A stretch of 64,000 nt of DNA from Gnetum montanum (lineage: Eukaryota > Streptophyta > Gnetopsida > Gnetales > Gnetaceae), in assembly GCA_015680685.1 (NCBI GenBank), contig MNCI01010150.1, positions 165,523 to 229,522 on the forward strand, in the 5' to 3' direction. Below the pieces are notes generated by a model. That model worked only from the letters and a program-made list of their open reading frames with translations, made no database searches and was not told where the DNA came from. The translations under genes were made by a program, and so were the position numbers. This document shows positions 12,317 through 23,213 of this stretch, one piece after another (position 1 is the stretch's first letter; each line of letters begins with the position of its first letter).

Positions 12317-13480
12317 TGTTGAACTTTTGGCATGTCAAAAGCTTAGAAAATGCAGAATGTGAAAAATATGGTTGTATTGCCTTATAGGACTAAGTGAGAC
12401 CAAGAACATGATGAGATTGGGACAATAGCATAATCAAGAGCTTTAATATATCAAGTCATTAGATCAGGACAAAGAGAAAATCTTGAGTTAGAATAAGAGC
12501 TATGTTGAGATGATAAGATGATCCAAGACTTAAAAATGAGAGCTAAACTAGAATGAGAGCTATGTGGGATGATAAGATAAGATCTAGGATACAAGAGAAG
12601 TCTACAGGCCAAATGAAGATGTTCCAAGAACTGCCAAGATGGCAAAATGCTAGAGCAATGATTCAAAGTTTTATGTGCTTTAGGATAAATATCTCACATC
12701 AACAACGGATGTCTAACTCTTGGAAAAGATGTCAAAGGATAAATATCTACATATTCACATAGATTTCTTTCTAGAATTAATAGTGTTGACAAACACCACT
12801 TTTAATTAGATTTCTCAGCTAGCCATTATCTAGCCATTAGATAAATTCCAAGGGTTTTTGGAAGCTCGAAGAGTATAAAACAAAGTGGAATTTATGAGAA
12901 ATAGAATGAGCCATTTTATTGAATATCTATCCTTGGCTACTCCAAAAGTGAATTTGCTTTTTTCTTCATTATTTCATCATTTTTAATGTGTTCTATGTAC
13001 TAAGAGTCCTATTACAAGGAATTTGTAATTTGAGTTACACTCTATTCTTGATTCTTTTTTCTTTCTTTGTAGCCTAGTTAGATTGATGTGCTTCTTGCAG
13101 GAAGGTATCTTCATTAAGCTTTTCAAAACCTTAAGGGGTTGAGTGGTTTTACAATGAAAAAAATACTCCAAAGTGAAGCTCACATTTGTAAAGGTTTTGG
13201 AATATTTTAATCCACATTTTGAGCTTGTTGGGATCTTGTAGGATTAAGTGGTTTCATAGTGATGAAACACTCCAGAGTGGAGCTCAAAGCTTGTAAAGGT
13301 TGTGATGCCATTAAAATCACATTTTGAGTCAACAAAGTCTACAGGTATGCATAGATTCTAACCTCTATATGTGGACTACCCAAGTTGGAAAACCATGTAA
13401 AAATTATGTTTGTTTTTGGTGGCTATAGTGATTTTAATTGGGGAACTTATTCAACCACCCTTCTAAGTTCTCAATTTACA
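12317..13480 (+). repeat. Copia 3' LTR with internal duplication
   Basis: It starts TGTTGAACTTTTGG and ends TCAATTTACA, and aligns over its length with the LTRs at 46,983-47,872 and 52,121-53,023 (shared GTCAAAA-CTTAGAAAATG start, GTGCTTCTTG block, AACTTGTAAAGG-type block, TGATTTTAATT and ACTTATTCAACC end). It is about 260 bp longer than those LTRs. A ~105-bp segment in R/U5, carrying AGCTTGTAAAGGTT and a GTGGTTT / AAACACTCCA core, is present twice (about 13,115-13,320). Confidence 0.85.
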
Positions 13481-14336
13481 TACCCTAGATATTTTACTTA
13501 TCAAATTAAAATATAAATAAAATAATAAGATTATAAATAAAAGTAAAGTTAAGATACTCCCTGATCTTAATCACTCTTGAGGATCAATGAAAGTAGTTGT
13601 GGTATTCCCATATGGTATATATGTTTGGGTGGTCTTGTTTAGGATGACAGGCTTGATCTTACTTCTTTTCAACTTCTTCTTTAGAATTTAACTCTAGAAA
13701 CTTGGTAGCTTAAAATACTTGGACATTTAAAAAAATATAATCTAGAGTCTCAATGATGAATTTTGTTGATCCATCTTCATTAATTATTGTAGAGTAATTA
13801 TTAAATTTTGGTTCTAAATGAGTACTATCCAACAACATCATTTTTTCTTGGATTCCAAAATTTGACTTGTTTATTGAAGATCTAGAGTAAGTAGAATATG
13901 CACTATCCATGGAATTACATGCTAAATTGATGGAAAGCATCTTTTTCAAATAGAATTCATCTTGCAAAGATTCTTTTTACACATCCATATTTTAATAATT
14001 GATAACACTACTTCCAACTTTTACATTGGAGTCTTCTCAAAGATTGAATTGCATCAGATTAATATTAGTATGGCTTATAAATAACATATTCTTTAAAGTT
14101 TCCTTTATTTTCCTAGACATTTGAACATGTTGATTTGTCAATTAAATATATGTTAACCACACATACATGTCTTTCTAACTTCATTTTTCATATTAATGCC
14201 AAGGCTATATGGCTTCTCAGAATCATTGACTGTTCTTTCTCATTCATGATTTGAAGTAATGAAATTTCAAAGATTGTATCTTTTACATGTCTAGTTGGAA
14301 TTGATATAAGAATTTTCCACAGAAGAAGTTCTTACA
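13481..14336. other. No recognisable feature
   Basis: AT-rich sequence between the copia 3' LTR and element E. A small frame at 13,710-13,967 on the minus strand has no recognisable motif. I see nothing else. Confidence 0.4.
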
Positions 14337-15964
14337 TGTTAAACCTAGAAAATTCAATTTTTTGAATGGAAATCAAAATATCCCAAGCATCAAAATAGTT
14401 TTAGTCTTGAATCCCAAAGGCCTATGGAAATGAGATGTAAGGCACTCTGGATGATTTGGCCAATCACCCAGGGACTTACAAAAGTGTGAAATAGCAACGT
14501 AAATGGAGACGTAGACATAATCATAGATGTAAACATAAATGAAAATGAATACATAAATGTAAAAAAAAAATGAAAACATGAACAGAAATGGAATTGCATA
14601 TCCAGAATGAAAAAAGACTTAAAAATGGAAACGTGAATTTAGATCTGCACAACAATGAACTACAACTTTATTGAAATGAAGAATAATGTAGTAGGTTCAA
14701 AAAGTTTAGATTTTTGTGCTAAGTGCACAAGAAGTTGGTTAAAGGAGTTTGAAGTCCATTGGAGCTTACAAGCTATGTTCTACATCAACTCCACAATCCA
14801 GATTCTTTCTAACTCTAGTTTCCAGCAACTCCACACTAATTTTTCATCAAGATTAGTAATGGTGGTCATGAATTGGTGTTTCACCTTTGGTGAAATGATA
14901 TTATGCAAGAGTCACTATGCCTAGCATAGACATTAATTTCTACTACCAAAGGGGATTGCAAGGCTCTCTTGGTTATCAAAATTCTTTTAGGCTATGGAAA
15001 ATGCTTAAATTTGGAAACAAGTTATGTTGTTGTTTTGTCCAAGGTTGTGGAATGCAATAAGGTGTTTGCATTGGGCTTTTATACAGGTGGAATTTTTGTA
15101 TTTGAGGCCTACACATCACTATCATGATTACTAAAATATTGATGTTAATTTGTAGGTTACAATGACTACAATTCTCAATATAGTTACTATTTATAGTAGG
15201 TTTGGAATACACTATAGTCACCAAAACCCATCTAATTACTATAAATAGTAAACAAAATTTTGTGAATATGTTGATACCATCCCAACTACACTAGTCTCAA
15301 TAGACTATGCTGAAGTTGTTGCAAAATGTTGGCAACTGTGGAAAATGTCAAAAATATGGAAAACATTGGAAAATGTGGAAAATGCTAGAAACTACTATCT
15401 AATGCTAGAAACTATTGGAAAGTGTGGAAAATTCTAGAAAATACTATCTAATGTTGAAAACTATTGGAAAATGTGAAAAATGTTATTTACAGTAGCCATG
15501 CTATAACTACTAAAGACTTGGATGACTATGCTAGCCATTGTTGGGAAATTGGAAAATGCCACCAATTCTAAAACGAAAAATGCCAACAATTCCAAAACAC
15601 CTTCATTGGGTTTTGTGGTGACTATGCTAGATTGGAAATGAAAAATCCCATCAATTCCATCTACATCAAGGGTAGATGGTTCCAACATCGTTGAGTCTAT
15701 ACCTCTACAAAAACCATGAAAATACCAATTTGGGCCATTCCCAAGGCATTTTTAGCCTTCACAAGACCAAATATAGCCATGAGGTAACTTTTTCCACTTG
15801 GGAAGTGAGGTAATAACAAATTTTTAAGGTATTTTTAGTCCTAGAAAGTTAAAGTATGCAAGATTGTAGCTCATGAACTACAAATGTTACATTTACAATA
15901 AAATCTTGCCTCACATTGGGAAATAAAGGTTACATTTGCAATATGATTTTTTGGTGGTGTGTCA
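14337..15964 (-). repeat. 3' LTR of element E
   Basis: It is collinear with 31,999-33,549 over the whole length. Both start TGTT-AAC-T-GAAAATT and share the CACCCAGGGACTTACA block, the CTACAACTTTATTGAAATG block and a GGTTAC-TTTG...TTTTTGGTGGTGT end. The right edge GTCA is followed by a pyrimidine run (TTCTCTTT), which is the polypurine tract on the minus strand. The LTR body has several TATGCTAG / TAGTAGCC motifs that also occur in the tandem array at 21.1-23.1 kb. Confidence 0.85.
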
Positions 15965-16995
15965 TTGGCTTCTCTTTATTGATGTTTTGAGAGTTGACTT
16001 GAGAGACATCAACAAAGAATACAAAATACCACTACATGTCCATCACCAACATTCCCTCTTCTCACCTAATCCAATAGTGTCAAACCATGCCAAAGAGTGC
16101 TTGTGATGATGGGATGAGGTTATGATGAGGTAATAGATGGAAAAGGTAATGTTTTGCCATAACGAGATGGTCATAAGGACTAAAAATGAATTTCAAATGT
16201 TGAAATCATGGTTACTTTCATAGAAATGATACTTTTTTTAATCAATGTGGTCTTGGCACTTCATCTTTTGAGGTGTTGGTCACTCATCAATGCATTTGAA
16301 GAACCAACATTTCACTCCAAGGTTTCTTTGACCACTAGGCTCCTTCCTTTGCATGTTTGGAGACATCAATTTATCTTTTTGTATTTCATTGGTAAATTGA
16401 CTTCTTGGTAATTAATTTCCCCACCCCAAACCTTTTTTTTGTTGGGCTAAAACCTTCATTGGTTTCATTACCAAGGCCTATTTTGATTTGGTTTTCCCAT
16501 CGAACAAGATGTGTTACATTCGATGGACTTATTGGTGAAGCACAACAAAGAGATGTCACATGGCCAAAATGCATGAGTTTCAAACACATGTCATCATTAT
16601 TATTTAGGATGAGAAAGGTTACAATCAAGCTATGGGGTTGGGTTCAAATAGTGATAATGGTAATGATGTGAAGTAAGCACTCTTGGCATAGTAGGACAAA
16701 CTCACTGAATCTTGCACATTAAGGTCACATGATAACTTGCTACTGTAATGAGTTGTACCTCCATGATGACTCTAGGCTTCACCTTACAAGCACAACTCCA
16801 AGAGAACAAGGAGACAAAACCAAAATTCATGTTGTTAGAATACAGTGTATATAGTCATATAGAATGATCAATAAACCAAGATACCACAACTCACAAATGT
16901 TACAAGATTTCATAGTTCATCTATTTTGCCAAGGGTGGCCATGCAAGCTCGCTTGTTGTTGGTTGTCTAGGTCATTAGCAAGCTACATGTAGTAG
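15965..16995 (-). other. Non-coding 3' region of element E
   Basis: It lies between the integrase end and the 3' LTR. Small frames on both strands (for example 16,386-16,628 and 16,405-16,671) overlap each other and show no motif. In Tat/Ogre elements a non-coding spacer normally lies here. Confidence 0.5.
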
Positions 16996-16999
16996 GACT

Positions 17000-17980
17000 T
17001 GAGATAGGAATGATTGGCTAGATTGGCCAACTCATTTCCATCCATATCTGCTATCTTGAAGGCTCCACTTCCATAGGCCTTAGTGACCAAGAAAGGCCCT
17101 TCCCAATTGGCTAAAAAATTTTCTTCCTACTCGTAGACAGCCTTGAGCACTAGGCCTTCTTCCTTCATCTTGTGATTGTTCAAGTCATGGTGGTGTTGTC
17201 ATTTTTTCCTATCTTGGTATCACTCAACATGGAAAAGAATCCACACTCATTTCTCCTCCATTAAGTCTAGGTCCATGGTATGTATATCTTTGTTCTAGTC
17301 ATCATTGATGAAGTCTAATAGGACTACTCAAAGTAATGACATCTATAATGCAAGAGGTAAAACAACTTTAGAACAATAAACTAGGCTATATTGGTTTACA
17401 CTAGTTATGATACAAAACATCATTCAATAAGCCCAAAGTGCATGGAAAAGCTACTCATGCCACTTGCATTTGTTATTGTTCAACATTTTCTTAAGAAAGT
17501 TTATGATGGCCTCATTTCTTGCTTCAGCTTACCCATTATCTTGAGGGTAATATGACATGAGAAGGAATTCTTAATGCCTAGGTCATGATAAAATTTTTTT
17601 GTTTCTTGGCTACTAAATTATGGTCCATTATCTATGACTATGATCATAGGTATGCAAAACCAGGCTACTATGTTATCGAGAATGAATCTACAAACTTGTT
17701 CAATGTTGTCCTTCTTAAAAGAATAGTTTCAATCAACTTTGTGAAGTATTCAATTGCAATGATGATGAAGTTATGTCCTTCGAAAGACTTAGGCATTATA
17801 GGTCCAATGATATCCAACCCCCACCATTAAAATGACCAAGTTATCAAAGTGATGTGTAACTTAGTTGGTAGTACATGTATAAGGTTACTATGTCATTGGC
17901 ACATGTCACAAGTTTTAACCTTTTGTAGGTAGTCACTTGCAATATAAGGCCAATAGTAACCTAATCATCTAATCTTAGTG
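17000..17980 (-). pseudogene. Integrase of element E, broken
   Basis: The minus strand has YWPYIASDYLQKVKTCDMCQ near 17,880-17,960, the end of the HHCC zinc-binding region with its CxxC pair. It then reads WGLDIIGPIMPKSF, GHNFIIIAIEYFTKLIE and, in another frame, IDNG near 17,620. The first catalytic aspartate (GLDIIGP) and the second (DNG) are visible in different frames; the glutamate was not located. Integrase would join element cDNA to host DNA. Multiple stops and frameshifts rule out function. Confidence 0.85.
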
Positions 17981-18539
17981 TTCATAACTCTATGTCCTAT
18001 ATGTCCCTCACATTCACCCTTGTGGACCTACTCTAGGACTATTCTAACTTCAACTTTGCCTAAGAATGCTAACAATATTCCATCGTAGGATCATTGACAT
18101 AATGTGTTATCACCTACGATGACATACTATTTTGATCATTTATGTACAACATCATTTTGAGTTGCAGTTAGGCCTTGTGAAGGTTCACCATGCATAAGAT
18201 ACAACTTGATATCATCATAACACTCCTTTGAGGGAGTAGTATGAACTATGTCCACAAAGGTATCCTTACTGTTTTATGTGATGGGAATGGCATAGTCCAC
18301 AGTCAAGATGGGCAATTTACTAAGCACATCTAACATCACACTGAGGGCTAGCATTGCAATGGCATTGACTATTTTGTTCTTGATTTAGGGTACATGTTTG
18401 ATATCGATGTCTATAAATTATTGCATTAGTTTCTTTCTATATAATGGTAAGGTTGTAGGTATTTGGCTTTACATACATAAACCTCAATTACTTGGTTGAC
18501 CACAAGTTATGAAGCACCTTTGATCATCAAGCATTTTAC

Positions 18540-19310
18540 TTCTAGGTCCTGAGCTACCATCATCCCTCTGATGAAATCCTCATACTTTCCTACATTATTG
18601 GTACAAGGAAACTTGAAATGATATGTGAAGAGTTGCATTTTATCATATGAGAATGTTATGATGGCTACCGCACTAGCTCATGGGTAGTTGATGCTTTGTC
18701 GAAGTGCATGACCACCTCATAGTCCTCAGGCACTTGGCTAATAGTGTTAACATTTTCATTAGGAAATTCAAGATAAATGGTTGCATGGTCATTAACTGGT
18801 AAAATAGTAAGTTGTATGACTATAGCTTGACCCTTCATTGATGCTTGGGAAACATAATGAAGGTCAAACTCTATTGTTATGGCTTTCCATTATGCTATAC
18901 AACTACTTTCATAGATGTTGGTCATTATCGGTCTATGCACATTATCCTTACAAATGATGTTGAATTAGCTCCTAAAGAGGTAGTGTCTCCACTTCTTCAA
19001 TGAGAAGACTATGGCTAGACAATATTTCTGTACTTTAATGTATTAGGTATTATGGGAAACTAATGCATGATTTAAGTAGGATACTAGAAACTCTACTCCA
19101 TTATCTCATTTTTTACAAATGAGAGAGGTAATGGATGGATTAGAGATAGCAAAGGTAGATGTAAAAGGTTTTATCCTTTTGTGGAAGATAGACTATTAGT
19201 AGTTGTGCTAACTCTTGTTTAAGGTTTTCAAAGGCCTCTTGTCATTGAGTCATCCACTCATAGTGGAGCCCTTTCTTAAGCAAGTCTTGCATAGGTTGTA
19301 ACTTATCCAT
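18540..19310 (-). pseudogene. RNase H and second RNase H-like domain of element E, broken
   Basis: Around 18,880-19,080 the minus strand reads IKVQKYCLAIVFSLKKWRHY followed by IEFDLHYVSQASMKGQA, the end of the RT-linked RNase H. About 18,700 has MHFDKAST, corresponding to a FDGA-type start of an additional RNase H-like domain. About 18,560-18,630 reads YEDFIRGMMVAQDLEVKCL and VVNQV, its helix and active-site neighbourhood. A second RNase H block is a diagnostic of the Tat lineage. Stops interrupt both. Confidence 0.75.
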
Positions 19311-19595
19311 GAGTCTAGCAATGAACCTATAAATAAATTGCAATCCCAAAATCTCCTTAAGCTTAGTTGGTGCTACCAAGTTGGATATTGCTTTAACCTT
19401 GTTAGGATCAATTTATATGCCTACTTTAGACACTACAACGTCAAGCATCTTACTAGTCTTGACACCAAAGACATACTTCTTAGGATTAAGCTTAAGCTGA
19501 TACTTGAGACATCATTTAAGTACAAGGTCTAAGTCATTGGCCACTTTGAACTTAATAGCTATATCATCTATGTAATCATTGAGCAAACCTACCAT

Positions 19596-20130
19596 CTAAT
19601 CACTAAAGATATATGTCATCACTCTTTGGTAGGTTGCTCCCACATTCTTTAGGCCAAAGAGCATTATAATATAATAGAAGGTACCCCAAGGGGTCATGAA
19701 TGTTATACTAAGTTGATGTTCTAGATTAATCCTAATCTGGTTATATCTTAAGAATTCATACATAAAGGATGACAAGTCATGTCCAACTTTAGTATTGATA
19801 AGTTGATCAATACTAGGCAATAGAAAATTCTCTTTGATAGTTACCTTGTTTAAATCTCAAAAATTGATGCAAATACATATACTCCAATTTTTCTTAGGGA
19901 CTACCACTATGTTGGACACCCATTCTACATAACTAATAACTTTGATGAAACTAGCTTGGTATAGTTTTATGATTTCATCACAAACTGCGAAGGCCAAATT
20001 AGGTCTAATCTTGCAAACCTTTTGTTTAACTAGTCTAATGCTAGGATTGAGTATGATGTTATGTTGGACAAAACATGAGTCTAGACCTAGCATACCTTCA
20101 TATGACTAGGAAAATGCCTTAATGTTGTCT
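19596..20130 (-). pseudogene. Reverse transcriptase of element E, broken
   Basis: The upstream frame (19,857-20,093) reads YQASFIKVISYVEWVSNIVVVPKKN, then the VCIDF-equivalent SICICINF. The next frame (19,596-19,820) begins in the LPSIDQLI block and continues with RINLEHQLSITFMTPWGTFYY, LFGLKNVGATYQRVMTYIFSD. These are the palm motifs before the catalytic Y-x-D-D box; the MPFGLKNAGATYQ style of wording is typical of Tat elements. At least one frameshift separates the two halves. Confidence 0.9.
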
Positions 20131-20714
20131 TGTAGGACCTTGATGATGTATTGAGCTTGTTGAGGATCCAATGAAAAACTTATTTTTAGTGATTTCTCCT
20201 CCTCCACTATGTGCTGTGACAAGAATCTCAACTAGAGAGTCTTCAATAATGTCTCCAGCCTCTAGGTTAAGGGTTTTAAGAAGGTTTTTAGGCCATTCTA
20301 AAGGTTTCTCTATTGAGTTTACATGGTCGACAAGACTCTCAGGCTCAAGATCTAGGCAACATTAATACATCATTCAACATAATTGTGGAATCCACTTAAG
20401 TTCAAAGGCAAGGTTATTTTCTTCCAAGTGTCCATACTCTAATCCTACACATCAACCATAAGCACATTAAGTGGCACCTAGGTAAAAATGAGTAAATAAT
20501 GCCAAAATTATATAAAATTCCTTAGTAAATATGAAAACACATGCTATCCCAATGTTAAACAAAATGCAAACAAGGTCAACTACAGCTATGGATGTAGGTG
20601 AAAGTAAATAAGATGGAATAAAGACAAAACAAGGTCAAATAAAAGGAAAACAGGTTGAAACACCATAAAAATATGGTAAATAAGATTAAATATGGAAAAA
20701 AAGATTACATTTTT

Positions 20715-20775
20715 TCTAGTTTAAGACATTGATAGGTGATGTTGCTAGTTTAAGGCCTTTGTAAGCCATAGATAC
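20715..20775. repeat. TAGTTTAAGGC repeat, left copy
   Basis: The sequence contains two nearby copies of the motif TAGTTTAAG-CATTG / TAGTTTAAGGCCTTTGTAAGCCAT. The same motif recurs four times at 27,170-27,310, on the other side of the antisense gene-like block, and once more near 21,045-21,065. It brackets the 7-kb block inside element E. Confidence 0.6.
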
Positions 20776-21149
20776 ACGATGTAAAATGATGGTCAAATAT
20801 GGTCAAACCATCATGACTTAACACTAATCAAAGGCTAAATAAAGGTCAACAGAGGCCATAATTAAGAAAACAAGGTATGTATAGTGAAACTAAAGAAATG
20901 TAGAGGTTGTATGAGGTCAACTGATGGTAATAGGGGTCAATAATGTGTAATAAGGTCAAAACACCATGAAACAAGGTCAAATCATTCAAAATGGAATTCA
21001 TGTGATGAAACTAGGTCAATATTGGTTAAACATGGCTAGATTTTGCCAATTTTAGGCCTTAGCAAGCCATGGTATGGGGCTATAGGGTTTCCAGGGGAGT
21101 TTGGACACATGAGGAAATCATTTCAAGGTTGTTTCAAGGTAATATTGAC

Positions 21150-23130
21150 AATTTTTCTTAGGCCTACGCTAGGCTCTATTGATGACTACGTTGGCCTACT
21201 GTAGTCATGCATTCCCCAATGTAGTCAACACTAATGGATAGCTTCCTAGGCTCAGTATGGTCACTTTTAAGCTTTTGATGGTCTAGACAGCTAGCATAGG
21301 GGATTGGTATTAAGGATTGGCAAGTTTTAACTCAGTTTTGACCTCTTAGAAGATTGAAAATCATCTTTCCATTGGTACCTACACTAGGCTAGTGTAGTTA
21401 TGCCCCATTGTAGTCACATGGAATAAGTATGTTACTAGGATTTCAAGTTTGGTCCTAGTGCTTTGCTAGCTTCCTAGGTTAGTGCATGGCCATTAGAGGA
21501 CTAGATTGACTACTGGGATGTTGAATTTAGGCAACAGAAGTGGATTTTATGGAATTTCCCATTTGAATACACTAAGCCAATATATTCATGCATGGTGCTA
21601 GTGTAGTTGAGTGGAATATGGTATTTCTAGGGCTAAAACAAAGTGAAATTATAGCGGGATAAAAGGGAACATGGTTCTGGGATTCCTAAGTCAATTTTGG
21701 GCCATTCTAGGTGGTATATTATTGGTTGATGTTACCCCAAACTGGGTTTTCACTATGACTATGATGGGCTAGCATAGTCATAGGCTTCCCTAGTGTAGTC
21801 ATGCATGGGAAATGATTTTTGGTGAGTTTCTTTACCCAATTGACCATGCTAATGGACTTTCAGGGTCACCAATGCTGCTAGCTAGGGTTTTAGTGTCAAA
21901 ATTATTAGTTCTTATGATTTTGTGGGTCTTAGAATGGCTAAATACCTCTTAACTACACTGGCCTAGTGTGGGTATGTAATTTCCAACATAGTTGAGAGGT
22001 TTGCTATGAAAAATGATGAATTTTGGCTTGTTTCCCAAGGTTTTAAGGTCTCAAGATGCTCCAATAGGGTTCTAGGTCTTTCCAAGATTTGATTTTATCC
22101 ATTCTTGTCATGTTTTAGTATTTTCAAAGTAGACTACACTTGCCTCTACTCATGACTATACTAGCCTAGTGTAGTCAAGAAAATTCTAGTGTATTTATGG
22201 GTTGGAAAATAAAAAATATTGGGTTTTATGATTAGAATAGGCTCTGAAAGGATCCCATGATTCATCAAAAGTGGATTTGAGTTATTTATGGTAAATTTTG
22301 GTTGATTTTGAGTGAACTACACTAGGAACCACTAGTGAATACACTGGCCTAGTGTAGTCATACAATCCCTAGCATAGTTGGGGTTGGAAAATGTTCCAAA
22401 TGGGGAAAGTGGTAAGTTTTTTCTTGGTTTTCAGTTTGAATAGGTTTTAAGGTTCTCAAGAACTGGGTTTAACTAGGAAATGACTTGTTTTAGGCCTTGT
22501 AGGTGGACTACATTGGGCACCACTAGTGACAATGTTGGCTCAGTGTAGTCACCCTTGGAAAATGCATTTTTGAATGGAAAATGATGAATTTTTTACTTTT
22601 GGTTTTAGTCTAGGATCACTGGGAGTCCTAGGGAGGTGTGGAGATTGTGCTATGGTAGTTTGGAGTCTCATCACTATTTCTAGGATCAATCCCAATGGTA
22701 AACCCTATGAATATGTTGGACTAATATAGTCACAACCACCACCCCCCCCCCCCCCCCCCCACCCCTCCAATGTAGTCATATGTTTTGATTAGTTTTAGAC
22801 CTCATTTAGTGAATCTAACAAAGTTTCAAGGCTATCAAGAGCTTTGGGTATGGTTTGGGAAGATGGCATGGGTATTTGGGATTAATTGGAGGCTAGATGA
22901 GTGAGAAATGATCTATTCCATTCTTGACTACATTGGGCATACTAGTCATGCTCATCCCCAACGTAGTCATGCCAAAAATCCAATTTTTGATAAGGTTTGA
23001 TACTATTCTAGTGCTTAGTGACTGTCAATTTCAATTCCTAGCTACTAGTTTTGATATATGGTTTCATGGGTTAATGCTCAGTGTGAATGGTATATGGTAT
23101 TCATGTGTCTAGTCCCAACAATCTATCATC
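21150..23130. repeat. Diverged tandem array, ~190-bp period
   Basis: A short core, ACTACACTGGCCTAGTGTAGTCATG with variants, recurs near 21,150, 21,385, 21,565, 21,755, 21,950, 22,135, 22,320, 22,510, 22,710 and 22,930. Spacing is 180-215 bp. Between cores the units share a TGGAAAATG...AATTTT-GG and a GGTTT-AAGG-TCTCAAG skeleton. I read this as about ten old tandem copies. The core is partly palindromic (CTAGTGTAGTC / GACTACACTAG) and recurs singly in the LTRs of element E. Confidence 0.7.
22742..22760 (+). repeat. Poly-C tract (19 C)
   Basis: An uninterrupted run of 19 cytosines, followed by ACCCC and preceded by CCACCA repeats. It can form an i-motif on this strand and a G-quadruplex on the other, and is prone to length error in sequencing. 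Confidence 0.95.
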
Positions 23131-23213
23131 TAACATGGAGTGGAAAAAATGTTTGTTGTGGATTACGCTAGGACTAAGGAAGTTCCTAATCTATGTACTT
23201 TAAAACTTTAGTA

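Noticed and set aside
14373-14599. Minus-strand Y/F/V-rich frames in two registers
   Set aside because: They come from an ATAAATGTAAACATAAATG-type low-complexity part of the element E LTR; the 5' LTR has the same.
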